A DNA stretch of 64,000 bases from Thiohalobacter sp. (lineage in GTDB: Bacteria; Pseudomonadota; Gammaproteobacteria; Thiohalobacterales; Thiohalobacteraceae), in assembly GCF_027000115.1 (NCBI RefSeq), contig NZ_JALTON010000040.1, positions 1 through 64,000 of the forward strand. The letters are read 5' to 3'. The notes under the pieces are model-generated. The model searched no databases and was not told the origin of the DNA. It was given only the letters and a program-made list of their open reading frames with translations. A program made the position numbers and the translations under genes. Within the stretch, counting starts at the first letter, position 1. Every line of letters starts with the position of its first letter. Shown piece by piece: positions 7,904-17,046 of this stretch.

Positions 7904-8547
7904 AGCTGCCCGCGCGCGTCGAAGGCTGGCTGGAACGACTGGACGCGCTGTCGCTGCGCGAGCGTCTGATCGTGCTCGGCACCGGGCTGCTGCTGGCGTG
8001 GTTCCTGTTCAACAGCCTGTTCATCGACCCTGCCCTGCGCCAACTGGAACAGCGGCGGCTGGAAATCACCGAGTGGGAGAGCCGGCTGGCCACGCTGGAG
8101 ATCCAGACCCGCGAAATGGCCGGTGACGGCAGCCAGGCCATTGCCAGCCGTGAGGCCCGGCTGCAGGAACTGCGAGCGGCGCTGGCTGCGCGCCACGCCG
8201 AACTGGAAAGTCGCCTGGGTACCCTGCTCGAACCGCGTCAGGCCGCGCACCTGTTGCGCGACCTGTTGCGCGGCCATCGCGACCTGCGCCTGCTGGCCCT
8301 GGAAACCGGCGACCTGACCCCCTGGCCCGCAGACGAGACCGCTGACCCGGCGACCGGCTTTGCGCGCTATGACCTGCACCTGGAGCTGGAGGGCAGTTAT
8401 CTCGCCGCGCTGGATTACCTCGCCGAACTCGAAGCGCTGCCCTGGCGGCTGATGTGGGATCGTTTCGAACTGGAAAGCACCGGGCATCCGCGGGCGCGGA
8501 TCCGCATCGATCTCTACACGCTCGGCATGCGCGGAGGTGATGCATGA
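7900..8547 (+). CDS. mshJ: MSHA biogenesis protein MshJ (PilO-like)
   Basis: 215 residues: short cytoplasmic segment, one transmembrane helix around residues 25-42 (LIVLGTGLLLAWFLFNSLF), a coiled coil (about 45-115) and a C-terminal ferredoxin-like domain as in PilO. With the PilN-like protein and MshK it should form the inner-membrane alignment complex that connects the assembly platform to the secretin. Translation is coupled to both neighbours by 4-base ATGA overlaps at each end. Confidence 0.82.
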   Translation: MKLPARVEGWLERLDALSLRERLIVLGTGLLLAWFLFNSLFIDPALRQLEQRRLEITEWESRLATLEIQTREMAGDGSQAIASREARLQELRAALAARHAELESRLGTLLEPRQAAHLLRDLLRGHRDLRLLALETGDLTPWPADETADPATGFARYDLHLELEGSYLAALDYLAELEALPWRLMWDRFELESTGHPRARIRIDLYTLGMRGGDA

Positions 8548-8858
8548 ATGCCTGGCTGCTGCTGCTCGCGCTGATCGGCACCCCGTCCCAGGCCGCGCCG
8601 CTCGGCGACCCCACCGCCCCCAGCGAGCCGCTGGGCACGGCGGCCGCCAGCGGCCGTTCCGGCGGCTGGACCCTGAGCGCCACCCGTATCCGCAACGGCG
8701 ACCGGCGGGCATTCATCAACGGCCGCGAGGTCCGCGAGGGCGATGCCATCGGCAACGCCCGTGTGCGCCGCATCCGCCACACCGAAGTCACCCTGGAGGC
8801 AGACGGCCAGCGCTTCACGCTGCGTCTGCTGCCCACTGCCATCAAGGCCAAGCCATGA
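8544..8858 (+). CDS. mshK: MSHA biogenesis protein MshK (PilP-like)
   Basis: 104 residues with a cleavable signal (NAWLLLLALIGTPSQAAP) and a small periplasmic beta-domain resembling the PilP/GspC homology region (LSATRIRNGDRRAFINGREV then VRRIRHTEVTLEADGQ). Such proteins bridge PilN/PilO-like partners to the secretin. The start overlaps the mshJ stop and the stop overlaps the mshL start, both by 4 bases. Identification rests on size, domain character and position between mshJ and the secretin gene. Confidence 0.75.
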   Translation: MNAWLLLLALIGTPSQAAPLGDPTAPSEPLGTAAASGRSGGWTLSATRIRNGDRRAFINGREVREGDAIGNARVRRIRHTEVTLEADGQRFTLRLLPTAIKAKP

Positions 8859-10585
8859 ACCGACCGACACAACCATCCATCGCGCTCGGACTGCTGCTCG
8901 GCGGCGCGCTGTTCGTCACCGCCGGCTGCCAGATGAATCCGGCGCGGGACAGCCGCGAACTGGCACCGAACCTGGGCGCCATCGACGACAGCCTCAAGAA
9001 CCCGCCGGCCGCCGCGCCCGCGACGCCGCCACCGGAGGTCAGCGCGGCCCTGTTGCCGCCGCTGCAACTGTCGGTACCGACCCCGCGTGTGGTGGAACCG
9101 CGCTTCGACGTCGCCGTCAACGAGATGCCGGCGCGGGCCTTCTTCATGGGCCTGGTCGAGGGCACGCCCTACAACGTGGTGGTACATCCGGATGTCGCGG
9201 GCAAGCTGTCGCTGAACCTGCGCAACGTCACCGTGGACGAGGTGATGCAGACCCTGCGCGACGTCTACGGCTACGAATTCCACCGCCGCGGCAACCTGTA
9301 TCAGGTGATGCCGGCACGCATGCGCTCGCGCATCTTCCGCATCGACTATCTCAATATCCAGCGCATCGGTGCCTCGCGCACCCGTGTCAGCTCCGGTCAG
9401 ATCAGCGGCACCGACGTCGGCAACTCGGGCACTGAATCCGACACCGACAGCGACACCGAAACCACGAGTTCGAGCACCGGCGGCGCCGTTTCCGGCAGCG
9501 AGGTGGAAACCCGGTCCGATGCCGACTTCTGGCACGAACTGACGGAGTCCCTGCGCATGCTGATCGGTGAGGAAGACGGGCGCCGCGTGGTGGTCAATCC
9601 CCAGGCCGGCATCGTGGTGGTACGCGCCATGCCCGGCGAACTGCGCGACGTGCAGCACTTCCTCGATACCCTGCAAAAGGTGGTCGCACGCCAGGTCATT
9701 CTGGAGGCGAAGATCATCGAAGTGGAACTCAACGATGGCTTCCAGTCCGGCATCAACTGGGCGGCCATCGGCCGACCCGCGAAGGGCGAGACCATCCAGG
9801 CCGGCCAGACCGGCGGCGGCAACGTGTTCGAGAACGGCACCTCGGCGCTGGCCGGCAGCACCCCGGTGCTGTCGCCCGGCACCAATGTCACCAGCCTGGC
9901 CACCACGGCGCTCGGAGGCGTTTTCACGCTGGATCTCAACCTCAATGACTTCAATGCCTTCATCGAGCTGCTCAAGACCCAGGGCAAGGTGCAGGTGCTG
10001 TCCAGTCCGCGGGTGGCGACGGTCAACAACCAGAAGGCGGTGATCAAGGTCGGTACCGACGAGTTCTTCGTCACCGACATCGACACCCAGACCAACACCA
10101 CCGGCGTCAGCGCGCTCAACCAGACGGTGAACGTGCAGCTGACGCCCTTCTTCTCCGGCGTCGCGCTGGACGTGATTCCGCAGATCGACGACAACGGCGA
10201 GGTGATCCTGCACATTCACCCGACGGTGAGCGAGGTCAAGGAAAAGACCAAGGAGATCAACGTTTCCACCGAAAGCACCCTGTCCGTGCCCCTGGCGCTG
10301 TCGAGCATCCGCGAGTCGGACACCATCATCCGCGCCCGCAGCGGCCAGGTGGTGGTGATCGGCGGGCTGATGAAGGACCAGCAGCGCGACGAAACGGCGA
10401 AAACCCCCGTGCTCGGCGACATGCCCGTGGTCGGCAACCTGTTCCAGCATCAGCGCCGGTCGCGCACCAAGAGCGAACTGGTCATCCTGCTGCGGCCCAT
10501 TGTCACCAACGGCGTCGATTCCTGGTCCGAGGCGCTGCGCGCCAGCGCCGAACGCGTGCAGGCCATGGACCTGCCCCGCCACTGA
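8855..10585 (+). CDS. mshL: MSHA secretin MshL
   Basis: 576 residues. Outer-membrane secretin through which the pilus exits. Lipoprotein signal with lipobox VTAGC (Cys25), N-domains (STN/secretin_N, about residues 85-260), a low-complexity Ser/Thr/Asp/Glu spacer near residues 195-215 (TESDTDSDTETTSSSTGG), then the secretin barrel with VLSSPRVATVNNQKAVIKVG, SGQVVVIGGLMKD and the C-terminal ELVILLRPIV. The lipid anchor suggests no separate pilotin is required. The ATG overlaps the mshK stop. Confidence 0.93.
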   Translation: MNRPTQPSIALGLLLGGALFVTAGCQMNPARDSRELAPNLGAIDDSLKNPPAAAPATPPPEVSAALLPPLQLSVPTPRVVEPRFDVAVNEMPARAFFMGLVEGTPYNVVVHPDVAGKLSLNLRNVTVDEVMQTLRDVYGYEFHRRGNLYQVMPARMRSRIFRIDYLNIQRIGASRTRVSSGQISGTDVGNSGTESDTDSDTETTSSSTGGAVSGSEVETRSDADFWHELTESLRMLIGEEDGRRVVVNPQAGIVVVRAMPGELRDVQHFLDTLQKVVARQVILEAKIIEVELNDGFQSGINWAAIGRPAKGETIQAGQTGGGNVFENGTSALAGSTPVLSPGTNVTSLATTALGGVFTLDLNLNDFNAFIELLKTQGKVQVLSSPRVATVNNQKAVIKVGTDEFFVTDIDTQTNTTGVSALNQTVNVQLTPFFSGVALDVIPQIDDNGEVILHIHPTVSEVKEKTKEINVSTESTLSVPLALSSIRESDTIIRARSGQVVVIGGLMKDQQRDETAKTPVLGDMPVVGNLFQHQRRSRTKSELVILLRPIVTNGVDSWSEALRASAERVQAMDLPRH

Positions 10586-10595
10586 GGCAGTCCGC

Positions 10596-11501
10596 ATGTA
10601 CCGCGCCCACTTCGGACTGCAGGACCGGCCATTCGGGATCACGCCCGACACCGGCTACTTCTTCGAGTCGCCGGGTCACCAGGAGGCGCTGAACGTACTC
10701 ACCGTGGCCCTGCGCAGCGGCGAGGGTTTCATCAAGGTCACCGGCGAGGTCGGTACCGGCAAGACGCTGCTGTGCCGCAAGCTGCTCAACGGCCTCGACG
10801 AGGACTTCGTCAGTGCCTACATCCCCAATCCCTTCCTGAATCCGACCGCACTGCGCATGGCGCTGGCGGAGGAACTGGGGCTGCAGTTCGCGCGCAACAT
10901 CGGCCAACACCGCCTCCTGGGGCTGATCCGCGAACGTCTCATGGCATTCGCCGCGGATGGCCGGCGGGTGGTGCTCGTCATCGACGAAGCCCAGGCCATG
11001 CCCGACGATTCGCTGGAGGCACTGCGGCTGCTCACCAACCTGGAGACCGAGCGCGAGAAGCTGCTGCTGGTGGTGCTGTTCGGCCAGCCGGAGCTGGACG
11101 AGCGCCTGTCGGCACGCTCGGTGCGCCAGCTCAAGCAGCGCATCGTGTTCTCGCATCACCTGCGGCCGTTCACGGCTGCCGAAACGGCGGCTTATGTACA
11201 GCACCGGCTGGCCCGCGCCGGTGCCAGCCGCTTCCAGCTCTTCGATCGCGGCGCACTGCGTCTGCTGCATCGCGCCAGCCGCGGCATCCCGCGCCTGATC
11301 AACATCCTTGCCCACAAGGCGCTGATGTCGGCCTATGGCGCCGGGGCGGCGCAGGTGAGCGCGCGTCACGTGCGCCTGGCCGCGGCCGATACCGAGGACG
11401 CCGAGCACCTGCCACGCTTCGGCTGGCCGGCGCTGCTCGGCAGCTTCGGCTCGCTGACCGCGCTCAGCCTTGCGGCCTGGCTGGGAAGAGGGCTGCCGTG
11501 A
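10596..11501 (+). CDS. mshM: MSHA biogenesis protein MshM (ExeA-like AAA ATPase)
   Basis: 301 residues. AAA ATPase of the GspA/ExeA group that helps install the secretin across the cell wall. N-terminus YRAHFGLQDRPFGITPD is characteristic; Walker A is GEVGTGKT and Walker B VVLVIDEAQ; sensor and arginine-rich regions follow. The C-terminus ends in a hydrophobic segment (LLGSFGSLTALSLAAWL), possibly a membrane anchor. The ATG at 10596 lies 10 bases after mshL, and the stop overlaps the mshN GTG. Confidence 0.9.
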   Translation: MYRAHFGLQDRPFGITPDTGYFFESPGHQEALNVLTVALRSGEGFIKVTGEVGTGKTLLCRKLLNGLDEDFVSAYIPNPFLNPTALRMALAEELGLQFARNIGQHRLLGLIRERLMAFAADGRRVVLVIDEAQAMPDDSLEALRLLTNLETEREKLLLVVLFGQPELDERLSARSVRQLKQRIVFSHHLRPFTAAETAAYVQHRLARAGASRFQLFDRGALRLLHRASRGIPRLINILAHKALMSAYGAGAAQVSARHVRLAAADTEDAEHLPRFGWPALLGSFGSLTALSLAAWLGRGLP

Positions 11502-12604
11502 GCCTGGTCAACCAGATGCTGCGTGATCTGGAGCAGCGCCGCGGCGATGCCGCTGCCGCGGTACACACGCTCGAGGGCCTGCGCGCGGCGCCGGCCAACG
11601 GACCGGAAGCCGGGCTGCGCTGGCCGATCGCCCTGGCCGGACTGGGCCTGATCGCGGCTGCCGCCGCTGTCGGCTGGTGGCTGGCGTCCGCGGATGAGGC
11701 CGCGCCGGGTACGGCGTCACCGGCGAGCATCCAGGTCGCGTCTCCGGCAGCGGTGCCAGCGACGACCAGAGCGGAAACGATGCCGGAAAACGCGCAGCTT
11801 GCAGCGTCGGATGCCGGCGCGGACAGTGCGGCGCCCCAGGAACCTGCCGCCGGCAACGATCAGGTGCCTGCCGGGACCCCCGGGCCGGCAGACCGGCCCG
11901 AGGCCGCGGCGCCAGCGCCGACGGCGGGCGATGCAACACCGAAGGCACCCGTACGGGTGCGCGAGGCGGCACCGACGCCTGCGCCGGCGATGCGCAAGTC
12001 GGTGCACACGCCCACGCCCGCCGAGCAGGCCGAAGCGGCCTACGCGGACGCGGTGCGCGCCTTCGGTCGCGGACAACTCGGCCAGGTGGAGGCCGCGCTG
12101 CAAAGGGCGTTGGCCGCCGATCCGGACCATGTACGCGCCCGTGAAACCCTGGCCGGGGTGCTGGTGCACCAGGGCCGGCTGGCCGAGGCCGAGCGGGTAC
12201 TGGCCGAGGGCCTGGCGCGCAATCCGACCCGGCCCGGACTGGCACGGCTGCAGGGGCGGCTGCTGGCCGAGCGTGGTCAGGATGCCGCCGCGATCGGCGT
12301 TCTGGAGGGCGCCCTGCCCGAAGCCGGCAACGATGCCGGTTATCTCGCCCTGCTGGCCGGCGTCTACCAGCGCAGCGGTCGTGCCGCGGACGCGGTGGCC
12401 GCCTATCGCGGGGCACTGGCGCTGCTGCCCGACCGGGGACCCTGGTGGATGGGCCTGGGCCTGTCGCTGGAATCGCTGGGCGACAGCGCCGGCGCGCGTG
12501 AGGCCTATGGTCGCGCCCTGCAGACCCGACTGCAGCCGCGCATCGAACAGTATGTCCGCCAGCGACTGGCGGTGCTCGATGCCGCTGCCGGGGAGGTGCA
12601 CTGA
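11498..12604 (+). CDS. mshN: MSHA biogenesis protein MshN (TPR protein)
   Basis: 368 residues with a GTG start that overlaps the mshM stop. It begins SLVNQMLRDLEQRR, the usual MshN opening, followed by one transmembrane helix (about residues 48-67), a long Ala/Pro-rich spacer to about residue 170, and several tetratricopeptide repeats (EAALQRALAADPDHVRARE, then LAEAERVLAEGLARNP and later copies). A bitopic periplasmic scaffold is expected. It is adjacent to mshE with one base between stop and start. Confidence 0.85.
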   Translation: MSLVNQMLRDLEQRRGDAAAAVHTLEGLRAAPANGPEAGLRWPIALAGLGLIAAAAAVGWWLASADEAAPGTASPASIQVASPAAVPATTRAETMPENAQLAASDAGADSAAPQEPAAGNDQVPAGTPGPADRPEAAAPAPTAGDATPKAPVRVREAAPTPAPAMRKSVHTPTPAEQAEAAYADAVRAFGRGQLGQVEAALQRALAADPDHVRARETLAGVLVHQGRLAEAERVLAEGLARNPTRPGLARLQGRLLAERGQDAAAIGVLEGALPEAGNDAGYLALLAGVYQRSGRAADAVAAYRGALALLPDRGPWWMGLGLSLESLGDSAGAREAYGRALQTRLQPRIEQYVRQRLAVLDAAAGEVH

Positions 12605-12605
12605 G

Positions 12606-14306
12606 ATGGCGGTACCCAAGCGCGTCCGCATCGGTGACCTGCTGGTCGAGAAGAAGGTCATTTCCGAGGCCCAGCTTCAGGCCGCGCTGGCCGACCAGAA
12701 GAAATCCGGGCGCAAGCTGGGACGGGTACTGGTCGACAACGGTTTCATTACCGAGGATGCACTGCTCAGGCTGCTGTCCGAACAGCTCGACATCCCCTAT
12801 ATCGATCTGAGCCGGTTCGAGCTGGACCCGGCGCTGGTGCAGCGCCTGCCCGAGACCTATGCCCGCCGCTATCGCGCGCTGGTGCTGAAGGAGACCGACG
12901 ACGGCTATCTGGTGGGCATGGCCGATCCCACCGACATCTTCGCCTACGACGAGCTGGCGCGTATCCTGAAGAAGCCGCTGTCGCTGGCGGTGGTCAAGGA
13001 GGCCGATGTCCTGCGCTGCATCGACCAGGCCTACCAGCAGGGCGAGCAGCTGCGCAGCCTGGCCAGCGAGGTCGGTCAGGACATCGCCGAGAATGCCTTC
13101 GATCTCGGTGATCTTGCCGCCGACAGCTCGCGCAGCGATGCGCCGGTGGTGCGGCTGATCCAGACCATCTTCGAGGATGCGGTCCGGGTCAATGCCTCCG
13201 ACATCCACATCGAACCGGACGAGGACGCGCTGCGCATCCGCCGCCGCATCGACGGGGTGCTGCACGAGCAGGTCATGGACGAGCGGCGCGTCGCGGCTGC
13301 CCTGGTCTCGCGCCTCAAACTGATGGCCGGACTCGACATCTCCGAGAAACGGCTGCCGCAGGACGGCCGCTTCACCCTGCGCATACAGGACAAGCGCATC
13401 GATGTCCGCCTGGCCACCATGCCCACGCAGAACGGCGAGGCGGTGGTCATGCGCCTGCTCGATCCCGACGCCGTGCGCCTGGACCTGGCCGAGCTCGGCA
13501 TGCCGCCGTCGCTGCTGGCCGCCTATCGCAAGGTGGTTCACCGCCCGCATGGCCTGGTGCTGGTCACCGGCCCCACCGGCAGCGGCAAGACCACGACCCT
13601 GTATGCCACCCTGGCCGAACTCAACCGGCCGCAGACCAAGATCATCACCGTCGAGGACCCGGTCGAGATCCAGATGCCGCGCATCAACCAGGTGCAGGTG
13701 AATCCGAAGATCGGCCTGGACTTCGCCACCGTGCTGCGCACCGCCCTGCGCCACGACCCGGACGTGGTGCTGGTGGGCGAGATCCGCGACCGCGAGACGG
13801 GCGAGATCGCGCTGCGCGCGGCGCTCACCGGCCACCTGGTGCTGTCAACGCTGCACACCAACGACGCCGTGAGCACCGCGCTGCGCCTGATCGACATGGG
13901 CCTGGAGCCCTATCTGGTGGCCTCGGCGGTGCAGGCCATCGAGGCCCAGCGGCTGGTGCGTCGCATCTGCGACCACTGCCGCGCCCCGTACCGGCCCGAG
14001 CCGGCCGAACGGGCCTGGCTTCAGGGCCTGCTCGGCGACGACCAGCCGGTGCCGGAATTCCATGCCGGCACCGGCTGCGGCCATTGCAACCACACCGGCT
14101 ACCGCGGCCGCATCGGCGTCTACGAGCTGCTGCGCATGGAGGCGCCCCTGATCGACGCCCTGCGCCGCAACGACCCGTCGGCCTTCGAGGCCGCCGCCGC
14201 GGCCCAGCCCGGCCACCGGCCGCTGGTGCACGAGGCCCTGGACCTGGCGCGGCAGGGCGTGACCACCCTTTCCGAGGCCATGCGCCTGAGCGGCGGGGTG
14301 GCGTGA
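12606..14306 (+). CDS. mshE: MSHA pilus extension ATPase MshE, c-di-GMP responsive
   Basis: 566 residues, GspE/PilB-family hexameric ATPase that powers pilus assembly. Two tandem MshEN motifs are at the N-terminus (RIGDLLVEKKVISEAQLQAA and KLGRVLVDNGFITEDALLRL), the c-di-GMP-binding module described for Vibrio MshE. Walker A GPTGSGKTT, Asp box TVEDPVEIQ, Walker B LVGEIRDRET, His box LSTLHTND. A Zn-binding tetracysteine follows (CDHC then CGHC). Catalytic and regulatory elements all look intact, so pilus extension probably responds to c-di-GMP. Confidence 0.95.
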   Translation: MAVPKRVRIGDLLVEKKVISEAQLQAALADQKKSGRKLGRVLVDNGFITEDALLRLLSEQLDIPYIDLSRFELDPALVQRLPETYARRYRALVLKETDDGYLVGMADPTDIFAYDELARILKKPLSLAVVKEADVLRCIDQAYQQGEQLRSLASEVGQDIAENAFDLGDLAADSSRSDAPVVRLIQTIFEDAVRVNASDIHIEPDEDALRIRRRIDGVLHEQVMDERRVAAALVSRLKLMAGLDISEKRLPQDGRFTLRIQDKRIDVRLATMPTQNGEAVVMRLLDPDAVRLDLAELGMPPSLLAAYRKVVHRPHGLVLVTGPTGSGKTTTLYATLAELNRPQTKIITVEDPVEIQMPRINQVQVNPKIGLDFATVLRTALRHDPDVVLVGEIRDRETGEIALRAALTGHLVLSTLHTNDAVSTALRLIDMGLEPYLVASAVQAIEAQRLVRRICDHCRAPYRPEPAERAWLQGLLGDDQPVPEFHAGTGCGHCNHTGYRGRIGVYELLRMEAPLIDALRRNDPSAFEAAAAAQPGHRPLVHEALDLARQGVTTLSEAMRLSGGVA

Positions 14307-14307
14307 C

Positions 14308-15531
14308 ATGGCGCTGTTCCGGTACAGGGCCCGCGGCCCGCGCGGCGACGCCATCGAGGGCACCCAGGAGGCCGCCTCGGCCGAGGCCGTCGCCGGCCGC
14401 CTGATCGAGGGCGGGCTGGTCCCCATCGACATCCAGGTCGTCGACGACCATCCGGCGGCCTCGCGCGACCTGCGCGATCTCTTCCCCGGCCGCGTCGGGC
14501 TGGCCGACCTGATCCTGTTCAGCCGCCAGATGTACAGCCTGGTCCGCGCCGGCGTGCCCATGCTGACCGCGCTCAACGGGCTGGCGGCCACCAGCCGCAA
14601 CCGCACCCTGGCGCGCGCCCTCGGCGAGGTGGTGCAGATGCTCGAGGCCGGCCATGACCTGGCCACCGCGCTGAACCACCAGCCCGAGGTGTTCAGCGAC
14701 TTCTATGTCTCCATGGTGCGGGTGGGCGAGACCAGCGGCCAGCTGGAGGACATCTTCCGGCAGCTGACCTACTACCTGGAGCGTGAGAAGAAGACCCGCG
14801 ACCAGGTGCGCGCCGCGGTGCGTTATCCGCTGTTCGTGCTGGTCATGATCACCATCGCCATCGGCATTATCAACGTGTTCGTGGTCCCGGCCTTTGCCCA
14901 GATCTTCGAGCGTTTCGACGCCGAGCTGCCACTGGCCACGCGCATCGTCATCGCCCTGTCCGACTTCACCGTGGACTACTGGCATCTGCTGCTGGGCGGG
15001 CTGATTGGCGCCGTGGCCGGGCTGCGCATGTATCTCGCCACCGAGGACGGCCGCTACCGCTGGCACCGGGCCATGCTGCGCCTGCCGCTGATCGGCGACG
15101 TGCTCTATCGCGCCGCGCTGTCGCGCTTCGCGCGCCTGTTCGGGATATCACAGCGCGCCGGCGTGCCCCTGATCACCGCGCTGACGGTGGTGGCGCGGGC
15201 CCTGGGCAACGACTTCCTGCGCGAGCGTGTGCTGGGCATGCGCGAGGGCATCGAGCGCGGCGAGGCCATCAGCCACACCGCCGCCGGCTCGGGCATGTTC
15301 GATCCGCTGGTGCTGCAGATGATGGCCGTGGGCGAGCAGTCCGGCACCGTCGACGAGCTGCTGCTGGAGATCGCCCGCTACTACGACCAGGAGGTCGAGT
15401 ACGCCATCGAGCGCCTGAGCGCCGGCATCGGCCCGCTGCTGACCATCTTCATCGGCCTGCTGCTGCTGGTGCTGGCGGTGGCCGTGCTGCTGCCCTGGTG
15501 GGACCTGGCCACGGTGGCGCTCAGCCGGTGA
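14308..15531 (+). CDS. mshG: MSHA inner-membrane platform protein MshG (PilC/GspF family)
   Basis: 407 residues. Polytopic platform protein with two GspF domains. The first cytoplasmic domain contains LILFSRQMYSLVRAGVPMLT; three membrane segments are visible (about 170-195, 220-240 and the C-terminal LLTIFIGLLLLVLAVAVLLP), and the second F domain has RFARLFGISQRAGVPLITAL. It turns ATP hydrolysis by MshE into pilin movement. It starts one base after mshE and is followed by 147 bases before mshA. Confidence 0.95.
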   Translation: MALFRYRARGPRGDAIEGTQEAASAEAVAGRLIEGGLVPIDIQVVDDHPAASRDLRDLFPGRVGLADLILFSRQMYSLVRAGVPMLTALNGLAATSRNRTLARALGEVVQMLEAGHDLATALNHQPEVFSDFYVSMVRVGETSGQLEDIFRQLTYYLEREKKTRDQVRAAVRYPLFVLVMITIAIGIINVFVVPAFAQIFERFDAELPLATRIVIALSDFTVDYWHLLLGGLIGAVAGLRMYLATEDGRYRWHRAMLRLPLIGDVLYRAALSRFARLFGISQRAGVPLITALTVVARALGNDFLRERVLGMREGIERGEAISHTAAGSGMFDPLVLQMMAVGEQSGTVDELLLEIARYYDQEVEYAIERLSAGIGPLLTIFIGLLLLVLAVAVLLPWWDLATVALSR

Positions 15532-15678
15532 AATGCGCAAGCGACTGATTTTAAAGCCGACATGGAAGGGCGGGCGGCATCGGGCTAAAGATTCGGCCGC
15601 CGGCAAACGATACAGGTTCAGACAGGCTTCTCGTCCGTACAGCAGCCCCTGCGTGGGCAGGCAACAAGGAGACACCCG

Positions 15679-16071
15679 ATGAACAGGCAATCCGGATTCA
15701 CCCTCATCGAACTGGTGATGGTTATCGTCATCCTCGGCATCCTCGCCGCCATGGCAGTGCCCAAGTTCGTGGATCTTTCGTCGTCGGCCGAGGCCGCCGC
15801 GGCGCGCGGCATGAGCGGCGCGGTCAAGTCGGCGCATGCCATCGCCATCGCCGACCTCAAGACCTTCCCGACGGTCACCCAGCTCGCAACCTATGTGAAT
15901 GCCCAGGGCGTAACGGCTGCCCCCGGCGGTATTCAGGTCGACATCAATGGCAGGACCTGTACCATTCCTACCTACACGGATGCCAACTGCTCTTCCGGCA
16001 ACCAAACCACCGCGACTGGTAATACGGTGCAGTGTGTGGGAACCCTGACCAGCATGGCCAGCTGTACCTGA
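15679..16071 (+). CDS. mshA: MSHA-type major pilin
   Basis: 130-residue type IV prepilin. Leader MNRQSG is cleaved before FTLIELVMVIVILGILAAMA; Glu5 of the mature protein is present. The globular part is small, with four cysteines late in the chain (RTC, ANC, VQC, ASC), allowing two disulfides. AAGGAGA lies 7 bases before the ATG, one of the strongest ribosome binding sites in the locus. A strong hairpin terminator follows 48 bases after the stop, which fits high expression of the major subunit relative to mshC and later genes. Confidence 0.92.
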   Translation: MNRQSGFTLIELVMVIVILGILAAMAVPKFVDLSSSAEAAAARGMSGAVKSAHAIAIADLKTFPTVTQLATYVNAQGVTAAPGGIQVDINGRTCTIPTYTDANCSSGNQTTATGNTVQCVGTLTSMASCT

Positions 16072-16119
16072 GGCAGGACGCCGCCCGCCAACGCTGTCAT
16101 GACGTGAAGGGCTGGACGG

Positions 16120-16152
16120 AAGGGGTGGGCGCAGGCCCGCCCCTTTCCTTTT
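16120..16152 (+). terminator. Terminator or attenuator between mshA and mshC
   Basis: AAGGGGTGGGC and GCCCGCCCCTT form an 11-bp stem (one T-G pair) with a GCAG loop, followed by TTTCCTTTT. The next gene in the same direction starts at 16173 with no obvious promoter, so partial read-through probably sets the ratio of major to minor pilins. Confidence 0.8.
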
Positions 16153-16172
16153 GCATCCCCGGGATACCTGCC

Positions 16173-16643
16173 ATGAGCCACAGGGACGCGCAACGCCGCC
16201 AGCAGGCCGGCTTCACCCTCACCGAGCTGGTGATGGTGCTCATCCTGATCGGCGTGCTCGCCGCGGGTGCCGCACTGCGCGCCGGCTTCGGCGATGTCAC
16301 CGTATCGGCCCAGGCCCGCCAGGTCGCCCGCGACCTGCGCCACACCCAGCTGCTGGCCATGACCGAGGGCCGCACCCTGCGCTTCGAGTCGCTGGGCACG
16401 AGCTACCGGGTCACCGATACCGTCAGCCCGGTCATCGATCCCGCCACCGGCGCCGATTTCGTGGTCAACCTGGAAGACGGCGCCCGCCTGAGCGCCGGCA
16501 CCCTGGACTTCGACAGCCTCGGGCGCCCGGTCAGCGGCGGCAGCCTGGTCGCCGGGGTCAGCAGCTTCACCCTGAGCGGTGCCAGCCAGTCGGCCCGCAT
16601 CGACATCCAGCCGGTCACCGGCTTTGCGAGCGTGACGCCATGA
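16173..16643 (+). CDS. mshC: MSHA minor prepilin MshC
   Basis: 156 residues. Prepilin leader SHRDAQRRQQAG is followed by the cleavage and assembly segment FTLTELVMVLILIGVLAAGA with Glu5. The globular domain resembles GspH/FimT-type minor pseudopilins (ARQVARDLRHTQLLAMTEGR). The ATG at 16173 lies after the mshA terminator hairpin; longer in-frame upstream sequence would run through that hairpin and is rejected. The stop overlaps the mshD ATG (ATGA). Confidence 0.85.
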   Translation: MSHRDAQRRQQAGFTLTELVMVLILIGVLAAGAALRAGFGDVTVSAQARQVARDLRHTQLLAMTEGRTLRFESLGTSYRVTDTVSPVIDPATGADFVVNLEDGARLSAGTLDFDSLGRPVSGGSLVAGVSSFTLSGASQSARIDIQPVTGFASVTP

Positions 16644-17035
16644 GGCCGGGCGACCGCGGCTTTTCGCTGATCGAGCTGGTGCTGGTCATCCTGGTGCTGG
16701 CGGTGGCGGCCGTGGCCCTGGCCACCCAGTTCAGCCAGTCGGTCGCCGGCATCGGCCTCGACGAGGAACTGCAGACCGCCACCCGCCTGGCCGAGGAACG
16801 CGCCGAGCAGCTGCTCGCCGACCGCCGCCGCAGCGGTTATGCCGCAGTGCCGCTGGGGACCACCACGGATACGCTCGCCGGATCCTACGCCGGCTACGGC
16901 CGCACCGTCACCGTCAGCGCCTATGCCGGCCCGGCCTGTCCGGTGCCGGCCAGCGGCTGTCGCGAGGTGGACATCACCGTCACCCGCGGCGCGGCCACCC
17001 GCGCGCGGCTCCGCTTCCTGGTCGCGAACTACTGA
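16640..17035 (+). CDS. mshD: MSHA minor prepilin MshD
   Basis: 131 residues with leader RPGDRG and mature N-terminus FSLIELVLVILVLAVAAVAL. The rest is a small domain with two cysteines close together (PACPVPASGCRE), likely a disulfide. Similar to PilV/MshD-type minor pilins that prime assembly at the pilus tip. It is coupled to mshC by a 4-base overlap and followed after 11 bases by mshO. Confidence 0.8.
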   Translation: MRPGDRGFSLIELVLVILVLAVAAVALATQFSQSVAGIGLDEELQTATRLAEERAEQLLADRRRSGYAAVPLGTTTDTLAGSYAGYGRTVTVSAYAGPACPVPASGCREVDITVTRGAATRARLRFLVANY

Positions 17036-17046
17036 GGGCCGACGCA

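Noticed and set aside
8066-10651. Very long open frame antisense to mshJ-mshL (about 860 codons)
   Set aside because: Spans several well-identified genes on the other strand; composition (His/Gln/Arg-rich) is typical of antisense shadows in high-GC DNA.
11508-13835. Open frame of about 775 codons antisense to mshN-mshE
   Set aside because: Covers two certain genes and has no family features.
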